NCBI GenBank assembly: GCA_008360975.2
Contig: CM039202.1
Span: 3,916,128-3,980,127, forward strand
Source of the DNA: Lichenostomus cassidix
Lineage: Eukaryota > Chordata > Aves > Passeriformes > Meliphagidae
Reading direction: 5' to 3'
Length of the DNA stretch: 64,000 bases
In this document: positions 1-11,460 of the stretch, piece after piece
Layout of the letters: each line of letters begins with the position of its first letter
Numbering within the stretch: position 1 is the first letter of the stretch
Notes under the pieces: generated by a model
What the model saw: only the letters and a program-made list of their open reading frames with translations
The model's database searches: none
Told to the model about the DNA's origin: nothing
Translations under genes and position numbers: made by a program

Positions 1-2971
1 GCAGGGAAAATATAAAGCATCAAAAAGCTGTGGTTTTTGGAGATAGGTACAGTCAGGGCATCTCGCTGTTACAGACAGCTCATGTTAATGGCAGCTCATC
101 CAGGCAGCTGTCTGGATTCTGAAAGGTGTGGATGCATTTTTCATCTGCCTTCAGAAGGTGGAAGGGGCACTGAGCAAACATGAAAAGTGTGCTTTGGAGG
201 GGAGGACTTGAGAAGTTGTGACTGAGTAAGAAACTTGCCTGTTAGCTGTGTGTGCCAGGAGGCTCTCAGCCTTGGTGTTGGTTATGGGCTAGCAAGGTGG
301 AGCATGGCCCAATCTGATCCCAGTGTCACCAGCTGGCAGAGGGGACCACTGCTGACTTGTGAGACCTTCAGACCCTCAGGGCTGGAGTGGTGTAGTTCTT
401 GATCACACTTCATCAAATGATGCAGCATTTATCACCTGTGGTGGAAACTGGTGAAATAATAGGAGCAAAACAGCAGCATTAATGATTTATTTTGACTTTT
501 TTTGGGCAAGCAAGGTCGCTGGCAAACCTCAACCGCTTCACTGTCAGGCAGTGCATGGGGGAAGTGCAGTTGTCACTATCCTTCCTCGAGTACCTGAGCA
601 GAGCAGGAAACTGATGAAAGATTCAGAACAGTCTCACCAGGGGAGCTCAGGTGTCTGCTGGGTTCTGTAGCAATCCCTTGAAGTCGTGCTTGGAAGATTT
701 TATCTAATGTGTGATTCCTTCAGTGGCTGGAAAAGGAAGGTTTTTTTATGCTGAGATTTGTGGAGTGGAGCTGGAACCCAGCTGTAGAGTGCAAGGCTGC
801 CAGGAGCAGCAGTGACCTGGGATCCTGTGCTCAGGGACACCAGCCAGGATGGTTTGAGGGGGTGCAGTGCAGCTCCCAGCACTGCCCCAGTGCACACAGA
901 CATGAGCTGCTCTCCTGAGCTCCTGAGCCTGGCTCTGGGCCCCTGAGCAGGGATAGGTCTGGCCAAACTCTCTCCTCGGAGTGGCAGAGCTGCAAAGGGA
1001 ACTGGCCCAGTTGCTATTGCAAGTGACATCTCCGCTGTGTTAAATTACAGGTCATAAATGGGGATGAGATAATTGCAACAGGCAAGTAAACCCAATCAGT
1101 TCTCTAGCTGAGCAGTACCCAGTCCTGGCCCAGCACACTGACCTCCTACCCATTCCAGCTTCTCCTGCTCCCTGTGCCCTGAGCTTGTTCAAGACGTGCC
1201 TGGGAGATCCAATTTTCCTTTCAGTGAGGAGATGCCTCTACTCACCAAGCTCATGCTTTTAAGATTGATTTTCCAAGTGTGGATTTCCAGCTGTTTTGCA
1301 GACTGGCTCAGTGAGTGCTCAGCAGTGCCAGAAAACACCCAACCTTTCATTCTCAACTCTTTGGAAATATTTTTTAGAAATTCTTCAGAAAAGTTTTCAG
1401 AAGGAAAATTTTTGTTTAAAATTATATATTCTGGGTGAAATATAGTTGGAGGAGTAGGAGCTTTGCCTGGCTGAGGAGCACATTCCTGCTGAGGCAACTG
1501 TGTTCTGCAGGGTTCATTTCAGCGTGGGAGGAAAGGCCTATAACTCCTCTGCTCCATGTTCTCCCTGCTCCTGTCAGCTGGATTGGGATGAGGGCTAAGG
1601 CAGGCCTGGTGCCTCATGCCTCCTCCTCCTCTGTTCGCTTTACACAGAGCTCAGTGTCTTCAGGGCTGTAACAGAAGCAGGACTTAAATTCTGCTTTGAT
1701 TTTGCACCCAAACACTCACCCCTGTGGGGGAACCCACTGAGAGAAGCAAACATTGCTGATTAGTGCTGTAGCAGGCACTGATGTGCTAGGATCCAAATCC
1801 CAAGGGGCTGTGGCAGCCCGTGAGTCTCCTGAGCAGTGTGTCTGAACTGTTCCTTAATGTTTATGCCTTCTGTGCATCATTTTTCCATTTCTTTCTCAAT
1901 GGGCTGGACTGGAAAAAGTTCCACATACAGCTTGTTTCAGTTGAGCAAATTACACATTTTCCCTTCTCAAAGAACAAAAACCAATCAGCTGGTGGCATGG
2001 AGAGCACAGTTACCTTCCTGCTGTCTCTAGCGCTGCTTTCTGCAGCTGCATTATTGTTATTTTTTTTAAGGAAGGTGAAAATTGTCATCTCTGAGTGTGT
2101 CTACAACTCCTTGGCTTGCCCCTTCAGTGCTGTATCCCAGTGCAGACACCCCACTGTTAGCAGGCTGGGTCTGGTGATGGGTTATGTCAGTTTAGCACAC
2201 ACCCCTGAGCTCTCTGCTCCAAGTGGAGGCTGGCACGTTCTGTGCAAGGACAATCAACCAGGCACGTGGGTTCATGGAGCCCCCCGAGCTGGAATGGGTC
2301 TGGGAGCAGCGTGTTCCATGTTTGTTCTTTGTGTTCTGTCGATGGCATCTCCCCTCACCTCCCATAACCCTTAGTGTTAGCTTTTGGCTGCTGCTTCTCT
2401 GTGTTGCTGTTGCACCATCACCGCAGGCTGCCGTTATCCACTTTTTAAAATTTTTATTTATTTATGTCAAGCATCCCATGAGTTTACCCTGAGCACACTC
2501 CATCCAAAACACAGAGACAATGGTCGGTAGATACCACTTGCACTTTTCTGTGCCAGATGAAATCCCCACCACTTTTATTTTCTGCTGCCTGTTTCTGTTT
2601 TTCTAATGTACTTCTAAAAAATAATCTTGAAATTGGCTACCACTGTCATTAGCACTGACACCCTCCCGCTCCCCTATGGCAAAATCCTGCCTGGCTGGAG
2701 GCTGGCTGGGTGGGCCTGGATCAGTTCCCCGATGGAACTTGGATTGTCACCTTCCATCGCGCAAAAAGTCCCGGAGGGCCAGAGCGGCCGCAGAGGAGCT
2801 GGTGGCACCCCGAAAACAGAAAGAGGCAGACAGCCCATCTTGCCAGGACTGCTGGCCCAGCTGCCTCTGCCCCGAGCCACCCGCCAGACGGCCCCAGCCG
2901 GGCCTGGGACACTCCCCAGCGAGGGCACTGGGTGCACACAGAAGCTCTGACGTTGTGGGGTGTCTTTGCAG
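1..2971 (+). other. Last intron of the left RASAL2-like copy (partial)
   Basis: This is non-coding sequence ending in the splice acceptor TCTTTGCAG at 2963-2971. Short open frames inside it (for example a 184-codon one at 1820-2374) resemble no known protein and are not kept at the same length in the duplicate copy. I see no RNA gene and no intact mobile element. Confidence 0.75.
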
Positions 2972-3124
2972 GAGAAGCGGATCGCGTTCCTCGACTCGGC
3001 CAACACGCGCCTGATGAGCGCCCTGACTCAGGTAAAGGAGTGCTACACCATGCACGTCCGGAATGGCAACCCTCCCAGGCTTTCCATCACGGGGAATGGT
3101 GAATTTAAGAACAGGAGTTTCTAA
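2972..3124 (+). CDS. RASAL2: RASAL2-like last coding exon, left copy
   Basis: This exon is 50 codons plus TAA, preceded by a good acceptor. It opens EKRIAFLDSANTRLMSALTQ, the end of the C-terminal coiled coil of the SynGAP-family RasGAPs RASAL2 and DAB2IP, and closes with the family's typical basic and asparagine-rich tail (SITGNGEFKN). Compared with mammalian RASAL2 as I remember it, several residues of the ISPTNPTK segment are replaced by a shorter NPPR. The frame is open and intact. The upstream exons of this copy lie outside the window, so whether the copy works cannot be judged. The equivalent exon of the right copy is 59218-59370. Confidence 0.88.
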   Translation, partial: EKRIAFLDSANTRLMSALTQVKECYTMHVRNGNPPRLSITGNGEFKNRSF

Positions 3125-3371
3125 TTCTGCAGGTGATGGCCAACCGCCGCTGCGGAAGAGCAACATGGAGCAGAGCCAAGGCCCAGCGCCGTCACCATTT
3201 TTTGCACACCATCCTGTGAAAGTTCCATCATTAGAAGACGTTATTGTTTTAAGATTGTTCATATATTGTTTTAGAATTGTATTTTAAAGTTTTATTTTTA
3301 ATTGTTAGTTCATAGATAGTATTGTTGGTTAATAGATAGCATTGTTAGTTAATAGATAGTATTGTACATTT

Positions 3372-3377
3372 AATAAA
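3372..3377 (+). terminator. Poly(A) signal AATAAA, left RASAL2-like copy
   Basis: AATAAA lies about 250 nt after the stop codon in an AT-rich 3' UTR with repeated TTAGTTAATAGATAG-type motifs. It is conserved at 59617-59622 in the right copy. A short 3' UTR ending near 3400 is inferred. Confidence 0.7.
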
Positions 3378-3654
3378 GTTGAAAAAACAAATCTGAAGTG
3401 TGGGCTTTAATTCCCCACTCAGGGCCACGAGAACCAGGTTCCCCAGAATAAGTCCTTCTGATTCTCTGTGTAAATGGAGGGAGCTCTTGGGTTGTGTACA
3501 GAAAATGCCAATGTAATATACCAAAAGGAAGTGAATACTGTAGATTTTTAAAATTATTGCTATTTTTTAAATATTATTATTATTAATGTTAACATTATGT
3601 TGTTGTTGTTTTTCACTGTTTGGAAGCACTGCAGTCCTGGGAGGAGGAAGAGGG

Positions 3655-3676
3655 GAGTGTGTGTGTGTGTGTGTGT
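3655..3676 (+). repeat. (GT)n microsatellite
   Basis: A run of about ten GT dinucleotides in the 3' flank. It is shorter in the duplicate copy near 59901-59918, a length difference that could be used to tell the two copies apart. Confidence 0.9.
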
Positions 3677-4192
3677 TGTGGGTGAGAGAGGTGAGCAGTG
3701 AGTTACCTGAGACAGCAACTGCCTGATACAGGGACATGAGTGGAGTGAAATGAATTCCATAGGAAAACTCATCGGCTGGGTTTATTCCCCTCTTCCCCAG
3801 CTGGTCTTTAACTGAATGCAAACTTGATAGCAATCATTTTAGCAAGAGGCTCTTGCTGTGTCCTGTACCTACTTTCGATAGGACTCTGGCAAAAACCAGT
3901 CTTTCTGAAGAAGGTACAAAGTGGGAGCAGCAAGCTGGATTCCTGGAATTTGCGCAGTCAGGCTTCCTGTCAGACAGAGGGAATCTGCAAGATTTTGTGG
4001 GAGGATTCTGTCTTTTTTACCCTGGTTCTAATGCGGTTTTATATTTTCTGTTTGGAGAATTTACAGACCTGTAAATACTTTTTTAACAATTTCTAGCCAA
4101 TCCCCACCATACGCCCTGTGCAGCAGCACCCTGAGTTCCCTCTCTGCTCTCCATTGGGAACAGCCTGGTTAATCCTCTCGGGAAGGGGCTAA

Positions 4193-4560
4193 TCAAAGGG
4201 TGCCCATGCCCAGCACAGGAAGTCCCATATGCAAAATTCCCTTTTTCTGGAGGATGTCTGTATTTTTATGCTGGCTCATTTCCACTATTTCAGCCACTCG
4301 CTCAGCCAGTGTAGCTCCAGTGAAAGGTGCTTTTGTTGAAAGATCTTCCATTTCTGCTGAAATTTTCCTTTTTCTGGATACTTTCAAGGGATTTCTTTTG
4401 AGTTCTGTATACACCAGTTTTTCTTCAGGAGTTTTGACTAAGCTTTCATCTCCAAACTCCCCGTCTGGGGTTGTGCTCTGCATTGGCTCAGCAGTGATTA
4501 TATTTTTATACTTTCCAAACCGTCTTCCAGCTCTAGGGCCTTGCTGACCTCTGATATTTT
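4193..4560 (-). pseudogene. Unidentified protein-like remnant, left copy
   Basis: On the minus strand 96 codons are open from an ATG at 4483. The open frame extends some 25 codons further upstream without another ATG, and then meets TAA. The deduced protein is charged and lysine-rich, with segments such as LVKTPEEKLVYTELKR, SRKRKISAEMEDLS and LAERVAEIVEMSQHKN, so it does not look like random sequence. I cannot name the family; a nuclear or chromosomal protein is only a guess from composition. The duplicate at 60438-60735 has the same sequence with stops and a frameshift. An old exon or retrocopy remnant is the most likely reading. Confidence 0.4.
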
Positions 4561-6745
4561 ATTCCTCAAACTGTGCCTTTGAGTTCCTCCTCCTCCTCCT
4601 TTCTCCCTTCAGGCATTGCAGCCATAGCATCTTCTCCCATCCCATTTGACTCCCATCACATCTAGGGCTTTAGACTCGTAGCCCGTGAGTTCTGCAGCAG
4701 CGAGGAGTCAATGGTGCAACGTGTGATGGGGAGTGTGGCAGAGCCTGGCTTTGGGCTCACACTCTGAGCAAAGGCATTGGGCTGTGTCTAATGCTGTGCA
4801 AGGAGCTGCTGCTCTCACTGGGGAACAGAGGAAGTAGTGCAGGAAAAATTGAATAGCCTGTGGTAGGAATACTCGTGTGTTCCTCAGACTGAACAGGAAA
4901 GTCACCCCATCCTGGTGTCTCGTCTATGCTGGCCACATTGGTACCATTCTAGGAGGGTTCTCTCCAAACCTCAAAGCCACTGGGGCTTCTTGAGTGCTCA
5001 GGAAAAGCTCATGGCCAGCACAGCAGCTCAGGGAGATGGAGCAGCCTCTCGTGTGTGGCCTCTTGGCAGGGTGTGTGTGGTGTCTGCAGTGTGGGAGGTG
5101 AGCAGGGTGACATGGTACAGGCACTGAGAGGACAGGGGGAGCACAGCCTAGGTGCAGCATCTTGTAAATCCCTGTCCTTTGCAACTCTAGGAATTCACAC
5201 CTTTCTTTTAAGGGAATTAGATTTCACATCCAGGAATTACCAGCTGTTACTTCCCTGGTGTATCAGAAATGGGCAGCTATGCACAAAAGCACAGATTCAT
5301 CCAGCTACACATTGTGCCACATTCCTCTCCAGTGGCATAACTAAGGCAGGGAATCCACAGGAGCATGGAAAGGGACGTGTATAGTTTATAATTAGAGAAT
5401 ATGAGGTGTATCCACTAATAAATTCTTTATCCATGTAATAAATCATCAAATAAATGGGGTTTATTTTATGTTCCTGTAATTGCTTTGGGTTGGCTGTGAG
5501 TTTTTTCCCCCGTGATTTGATTTCATGTTTTGATGCTTGCTTAAACCCAGGAGTTTTAACTTGGAAGTCCACGAATTTTACAGCCATGTCCATGGAACGT
5601 GTCAGCAATACTTACTTGTATGTATGAATTCTGCTTGTGCTCTGCAAAAATGTCTGTGTTGCTCCTGGAGAGCAATTCCTGTCCGAGCTGAACCATGATG
5701 TGTTTCCATCAGTGGTGGGCATGGCCAGCCACAGGTATGCAGCCAAATGTGACAGAAGAAAAAGGGTTAAATTTAGGGTGATGTTTTTAGGTTTTTCTTT
5801 CTCCACAGTAAGTTAAGTCCCGGGAGAGTGAGCATGTCCTTACAGATCATGCCTGCCAGGAATCCTACCTGCAAAAATAGATTTTCTGTCTCAAGAGCCT
5901 TAATAAGAGTGTTACTACACAGAACTGTTTTACAATGATAGCTCTAAAAAAGTTATTTTTTATTTCAACAAAGTACACCTTTAAAAAGGAATAAACTTGT
6001 TTTTCGAGCCGTATTTTTATGCTTGTTGCACTGGACTGTTTGGTCTCTGAGACCCATTTCTGGATTTCATCCCCTGGGTTTGTTCTAAAAAAGATTTATT
6101 TTTGTTCTGTGAATAATTTTTGAAGGTTTCTGTAATATGTACAGATACAGATACATTTGAGGACTTTTACAGATATTCCTACAAAGAATACAAATAAATT
6201 TTGAACAGTTTGGACTCTGTGTTTGTATAACTGCAGAGGGTGGAGGGGAAGGAATTCCCACCATAACAAAATGTTTGGGACAGAGCAGCTGCTACCTGGA
6301 GCAGCCTGGGCAAACCAAGGGCTGCGGGGTGGAGTGGAGCAGAAGGATGAATTCCTGTCGCACACAGTTCCCAGCTCTGCCTCCCCCTGCCTGTGACCTC
6401 TGCGCTTCCTGAAGCTGGGAAAATCTGGCATTGTCAGAGAGCGACAAGCTGTGGAGACACGGAGAACTGCTCTCTGCTTCTTTTAGCCACGGGGTTTTTC
6501 CTGGGTGGTGAAAAGAGAGTTCCCATGCATTAATTAATGTGGTTATTCCCCTCACACGAGACCTGTGAATGTGATTAGCCCAGTTTTCCTGTTCAGTCCA
6601 TTCCTAGATTGCACATTCTAACACAACAGCCCAAAGCTGCAGAGTTGGAGGCATGGACATGCAGAGGCATATTATTAAAAGGTTCACATAAAATGCTGGA
6701 TTCTAAGCGATTTACATTTATTCTCCACACGAGTATGACATCTTG
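4561..6745. other. 3' flank of the left copy, no gene seen
   Basis: AT-rich sequence with a TCC-rich tract near 4580-4610 and no recognisable exon, RNA gene or complete mobile element. It is shared with 60836-62981. Confidence 0.6.
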
Positions 6746-6860
6746 GAGGTGAATTGCGCCGATTCGCCTCTTATCGCCGCCACCGCTCTCGGTTACGTGC
6801 GGTGACGCCCCCAAAGCGGAGGGGGTCGAACACCAACCCCGGCTCACCAAAGGTAAGGCG
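6746..6860 (+). repeat. 3.96 kb array, truncated first unit
   Basis: From GAGGTG at 6746 the sequence matches the part of the array unit just after the (GGGA)n tract (compare 7488-7605), up to the AAAGGTAAGGCG segment where the assembly gap begins. Its first bases (GAATTGCGCC) differ slightly from all complete units, as expected at a diverged array edge. Confidence 0.9.
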
Positions 6861-7360
6861 NNNNNNNNNNNNNNNNNNNNNNNNNNNNNNNNNNNNNNNN
6901 NNNNNNNNNNNNNNNNNNNNNNNNNNNNNNNNNNNNNNNNNNNNNNNNNNNNNNNNNNNNNNNNNNNNNNNNNNNNNNNNNNNNNNNNNNNNNNNNNNNN
7001 NNNNNNNNNNNNNNNNNNNNNNNNNNNNNNNNNNNNNNNNNNNNNNNNNNNNNNNNNNNNNNNNNNNNNNNNNNNNNNNNNNNNNNNNNNNNNNNNNNNN
7101 NNNNNNNNNNNNNNNNNNNNNNNNNNNNNNNNNNNNNNNNNNNNNNNNNNNNNNNNNNNNNNNNNNNNNNNNNNNNNNNNNNNNNNNNNNNNNNNNNNNN
7201 NNNNNNNNNNNNNNNNNNNNNNNNNNNNNNNNNNNNNNNNNNNNNNNNNNNNNNNNNNNNNNNNNNNNNNNNNNNNNNNNNNNNNNNNNNNNNNNNNNNN
7301 NNNNNNNNNNNNNNNNNNNNNNNNNNNNNNNNNNNNNNNNNNNNNNNNNNNNNNNNNNNN
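6861..7360. other. Assembly gap (500 N)
   Basis: Exactly 500 unknown bases. Sequence before the gap stops about 240 bases into a unit, and sequence after it restarts at the unit position I call 1 (ACGCTGGAGCC). The true gap must therefore contain at least ~3.7 kb, and possibly more whole units. The round number suggests a placeholder. Confidence 0.97.
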
Positions 7361-7428
7361 ACGCTGGAGCCCCGGCACCGGCCCTGCCCCTCAGCGCCGT
7401 CAGCATGGAGCCCCGGGGTGTTGTGTGC

Positions 7429-7494
7429 GGGTGGGAGGGAGGGAGAGAGGGAGGGAGGGAGGGAGAGAGGGAGGGAGGGAGGGAGGGAGGTGGG
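7429..7494 (+). repeat. (GGGA)n tract, unit 1
   Basis: GGGA/GAGA repeats begin ~20 bases after the shared ATG. Many closely spaced G-triplets make this a strong candidate for G-quadruplex formation on the plus strand. Confidence 0.9.
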
Positions 7495-8732
7495 TTGCGT
7501 CGATTCGCCTCTTATCGCCGCCACCGCTCTCGGTTACGTGCGGTGACGCCCCCAAAGCGGAGGGGGTCGAACACCAACCCCGGCTCACCAAAGGTAAGGC
7601 GGTCGGAGCAGCGCCGGGGCAACGAGGATGGAAAGCACAGCGGCCGGGGCAAATGGGAGGAGGACGGAGAGCCCCAGGGCATCCGCTGGACACCGGACAA
7701 AATAAACTCCAACGTCAGAACACATCAAATGCTTTGTCTCCTCTTTGGTCTCTCAATGAGTCACCTGCGATGCAAAGAAATCACAAAGGCCCACACCTCC
7801 CCATGGGAGAGGAGGACGGTGAGCACCCCCAAGCCCTCCAAAAGCAAAGATGACAACAATGCCCCGGCCCTCATCCGGGACAGGGAGCTAGGATGGCCCA
7901 GCGTTCTCTCTATGTCTCTCCTGCCTGGGGAGTCCTGGGCGTCTCTGTCCTTCTCCACCTGCTCGGTGCCTGTTGGTGGCTCCATTCTTCTCTCCCTGGG
8001 AGTCTCCATCCCTCTTGGCCCTGCTTTGTCTCTTTGCCTCTTGCACCGGGGGATGCTTGGGGGTCTTGCGGGCTGTCCTGCAGGGGGCGTGACCTCGGCT
8101 GGGTCACCACAGGGGTGAGGGGGACAGAGACCCCTTGGTCCCAAGCGTGGCCCAGAGTGAGAGGGACAGAGACCCCCAAGCATCCCCTGGATTGAGAAGG
8201 ATGGAGAATCCAGCGAGCATGCCCCCGGCACGGGGTGAGTGGCATGGAGAGCGCCCCGCCCCGCCCCCCCCGGCTCTCTCCGGCTTGAGAAGGATGGAGA
8301 CCCTTGTGATCATCCCCCGGGGAGAGAGGGACCGCAAACACGGCTCCTTCTCCCTGCCCAGGGTGGCTGTAGCTGATTTGACACATGGCTTTACTTCCCA
8401 TGTGTGTTCTTTCCTTCCCATGTGTGCTCCCAGCTTTTTGTCAGTTTGCTGACTAGTGTTTCCTGCAGCACTGGATTTTCTGCAGAGCTTGGGGTTGGCA
8501 AACGAGCTCTCGCAGAGGTTCCATTCCATCATCTGCCCATGTCCACATCGGGAACTTCATCCCACTTCTTCTCCCTTCTACAAAAAACCATGAATTGCCA
8601 GATGGAAATGTCTTGTAAGGTTTCATCCTTCGGCCACTCCTCTGCATCTCCCCATGTGGAAAGTGGCCAGCACCCATGACAATATTTTATTTCTCACATG
8701 AAATTATTTGTTTCTCACAGGTGCTTCTCTCA

Positions 8733-9275
8733 CGTGAGGGAATTGGTTTCCTCCATACACTGGAAGAACCTCCTCGACCGCCTCTTCTCCACTGTGTCGA
8801 GTTGCCAGCAGATACACAGCAGCTTGAAGTCTCCTACAAGAACAAGGGCTGCTGATCTTCAGACATTTTCCAGCTGCTTAGAGAACAGTTCAGCCGCCTC
8901 TTCATTCCGCTTGGCTGCTCAACAACAGACTCCTAGCAGCATTGTAGGAGCCTTGTTGGCTTTCCCCCTGATTCTTACCCACAGGCCCTGGAGCACAGCG
9001 TCATTCATCTCAAGTTCCCTGGTCTCCAGATGCTCCCTAATATACAGAGCCACCCCTCCACCTCTTCTCCCTCGCCTGGCCAGGGAGAGGTCTCTTCTGA
9101 AGAGCATAGAGCCATCCACTGCAGTACTGCAGCCAAGCAAGTCATCCCACCACGTTGCCGTGATGACAGTGACCTCAGAGCTTTCCTGCTCCACCATGGC
9201 TTGCAGCTCCTCTGCTTTCTTCCCCACTGATGCTGCGTGTGTCAGTGTCCATGCACTTCAGCAAGGCTTCTGGCT
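8733..9275 (-). mobile_element. CR1 endonuclease fragment, unit 1
   Basis: The minus-strand translation matches the apurinic-like endonuclease region of CR1 ORF2. It shows VITATWWDD, a segment like FRRD...GRRGGGVALYIRE, LWVRIRGKANKA, and further on LVLVGDF and RRSRRFFQC. A frame break near 9220 and an in-frame stop after the GVCC segment show that it is a dead fragment. The long plus-strand open frame opposite it (8698-9285) is its antisense shadow. Confidence 0.85.
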
Positions 9276-9525
9276 TCAGCCTTGACTCTGCCTTAGCTCC
9301 CTCGCTCTCATCTCCCAAGAGCCTCCTTGCATCCCCTTCAGCCCGAGTTTCAAGCCCTGTCAATCAGCCCAGCCAACTCAGGGGCTACAATCCTTTTGTC
9401 CTTCATGGACAGATGAAGGAGCCCATCTGACTCCAGCAGGCCACCCGGCCCCTGCAGAGGAGAGGACCGTCCCCCACAGACCCCCTCCCCCCTGCTTGCC
9501 CCAGCCCTGGGATCCCAGCTGGAGG

Positions 9526-9700
9526 ATGTGGAGCTGCTGCAGAGTCCAGAGGAGGCCACAGAGATGCTCCCAGGGCTGGAGAACGTCTGGAGCCAGGCTG
9601 GGAGAGCTGGGGCTGTTCAGCTGGACAAGAGAAGCTCCAGGGAGTCCTCAGAGCTCCTTTCTGTGCCTAAAGGGGCTCCAGGAGAGCTGCAGGGGGACTG
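9526..9700 (+). mobile_element. CR1 3' region fragment, unit 1
   Basis: The sequence resembles the CR1 segment between ORF2 and the 3' end: GAGCTGCTGCAGAGTCCAGA followed by GAGAGCTGGGGCTGTTCAGC and a purine-rich stretch. It lies in the opposite orientation to the endonuclease fragment, so the two come from separate insertions or an inversion. Confidence 0.75.
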
Positions 9701-11082
9701 TGAGCACCTGCAACTGGCAGCAGCTGGAGCTGGGACCACCTGGCTCCCCCCAGCTTTGCTGGTGCCTCAGGAGGGCTGGCCCATTGCAGGGACATCCTGC
9801 AGTGACATCTGCCCTGGCCTGCTGGGTGTGCATTCAGTCCCAAACCTCGTCCTGATCCTGACCTCAAGCTCAGCCCACATTTAGACACACTCACAGTCCC
9901 CTGTTTCATCCCATCCCAGTCCCACACTCGTCCAGCCCCACACCCAGTGCCAAGGCCAGGCTGAAGGCAAAAAACCATGTTTAGCCTTAAGGCCAATGCC
10001 AGCTCTAATCCAAAGCCCAGCCCTAACTTCCAGCCCAGCCCCAATTCCAGCCCCTCCCTAAATCCTCGGCCCTGAAGCAAACACCACATTTAACCCTGAC
10101 CTCAAACTCAGCCCCAATTCCAAGTCGAACCCCAATGCCAATCCCAAACGCAGCCCTCAATCCAGCCTCCACCCCAGCCCCAGCCCACACTCCAGCCCCA
10201 GCTTTCACTCCAAGTAACAAGGCCAGCCCCAATTCCTGCCCTAAACCCGATCGCATTCTTAGCCCTAAACCTCTGAAAAGCGAGGTTCCGCTCTCCTGTT
10301 CAAATTTAGAAGTTTGATCAAGGACAACAGGGGACACAGACAAAAGTAACAGCGCTGGCTGTTTAAATCAGAAGCTTAGTCAGAAGCACACCTGTCTTTT
10401 AATACCTTTCCTATTAGACCAGCCCAATATGTATTCATGAGCAATTGTACACATTTAAACTTTTCCCCAAAATCGTTCTCATGTTCCAGGAACTGTTTAG
10501 CGTGGCCTCTCCTCTGATTCGCCTTTTAGAGCGTGCACTGTCCATTTGGCTGTGGTTTTGGTCAGTCGAATTGTCACCCCCAGCTTGAACCCTGTCCTGT
10601 GGCCTCTGCAGATGACAGTTGCTGATAGCTGCAATGTCAGCGGCAGGGGTCTTCGTCACACCGTTCTTTGGATGTTCTCCAACCAAGCATGAGGTTCAGT
10701 TATTGCAAGTGAACCACAAGTACTCTAGAATAACAAAATCAGCTACTCCACCATTATGCCTAAGTTCAGTTAATAAGAGAAAAAAAAAGCATTAGTTATT
10801 ATTACACAGCCAAAGATCTATAAGAAGGCTACATTTGTAAGAATGAAAATTCTACACATAACATCCATTCTAATATTTAGAAAAAGTCAATATTATAATA
10901 TGTATTTACCACAACCCCAATGCCATTCCCAGTTGTGTCCTACCATCAGTGTCCTAGCTCATTTAACTCATGAATGTAGTGTGTTTAACGGTTTTTTTTT
11001 CTTTCTTTCCCCTCTCCTGCGCATCTGCGGCAGAAGAGAGCAGAAGTGCCTGGCGTTTGGTCAGAGTCAAACCTCGACATTG

Positions 11083-11215
11083 TGACGTCACAAAGAGCGA
11101 AGGCAGGTGGCGCCTGGACGTCACAGTGGACGCTGAGCTGCCATTGGCTGAAAACGAGGGGGCGTGGCTTGTGGCGGGTATAAGAAGGGGCGCGGGGGGG
11201 CGGAGCATTCGGGCA
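11083..11215 (+). promoter_or_regulatory. Array promoter 1 (CRE, CCAAT, GC box, TATA)
   Basis: A palindromic CRE (TGACGTCA, 11083-11090) is followed by a second CRE-like GGACGTCAC (11116-11124), an inverted CCAAT box (ATTGG, 11143-11147), a GC/CACCC box (GGGGGCGTGGC, 11157-11167) and TATAAGAA at 11179-11186. A start site near 11205-11210 is expected. The order and spacing are those of a textbook RNA polymerase II core promoter. CRE plus TATA would bind CREB/ATF/CREM proteins, and CREM-driven promoters are common in male germ cells. Tissue is inference. Confidence 0.75.
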
Positions 11216-11402
11216 GCCGCCAGCGGAGCAGCAGCCTTGGGGGGCGAGGAGGGCGGACGCCGCCGGCGTCGGCGCAGGCCGACAGCAGCCGCGCGGCCAC
11301 AGAGGAGCGCAGCTCCACGCCCTCCCATCCCCCAACGCTGGAGCCCCGGCACCGGCCCTGCCCCTCAGCGCCGTCAGCATGGAGCCCCGGGGTGTTGTGT
11401 GC

Positions 11403-11460
11403 GGGTGGGTGGGAGGGAGGGAGGGAGAGAGGGAGGGAGGGAGGGAGGGAGGGAGGTGGG
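11403..11460 (+). repeat. (GGGA)n tract, unit 2
   Basis: Same tract as in unit 1 but shorter, starting GTGGGTGGGAGGG. Confidence 0.9.

Larger units (their letters stand above)
1..6745 (+). repeat. Segmental duplication, left copy (RASAL2-like 3' end)
   Basis: This block aligns from its first base with 56227-62981 in the same orientation and at high identity, with scattered substitutions and small indels. One example is a 20-base segment present near 56883 but absent near 656. Homology stops at CATCTTG (6745): here the sequence enters the 3.96 kb array, while the right copy continues into unrelated DNA. The block holds the last intron, last exon, 3' UTR and flank of a RASAL2-like gene. It starts at the window edge, so its true left end is unknown. 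Confidence 0.95.
7361..11334 (+). repeat. 3.96 kb macrosatellite unit 1
   Basis: In order the unit contains: a GC-rich leader with an ATG (7406); a (GGGA)n tract; a segment ending in a splice-donor-like AAAG/GTAAGG (7591-7597); AATAAA at 7701-7706; degenerate repeats related to GAGGGACAGAGACCCC (about 7900-8340); a minus-strand CR1 endonuclease fragment; a plus-strand CR1 3' fragment; a degenerate C-rich tract (about 9835-10290); AT-rich DNA; and at its end the promoter for the next unit. Units are nearly identical and differ mainly by single bases and tract lengths. Long open frames exist in several frames but look incidental. Confidence 0.93.

Noticed and set aside
1820..2374. 184-codon open frame, also at 58082-58621
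   Set aside because: It lies in the last intron, lacks known motifs, and the start differs between duplicates because of frame changes.
8698..9285. 195-codon plus-strand frame seen in four of the five units
   Set aside because: It is the antisense strand of the CR1 endonuclease fragment; the protein similarity is on the minus strand.
9835..10290. CCCTAA-like motifs suggesting an interstitial telomere
   Set aside because: The motifs are irregular variants of C-rich AGCCCCAATTCCAGC-type repeats and not consecutive TTAGGG/CCCTAA units.
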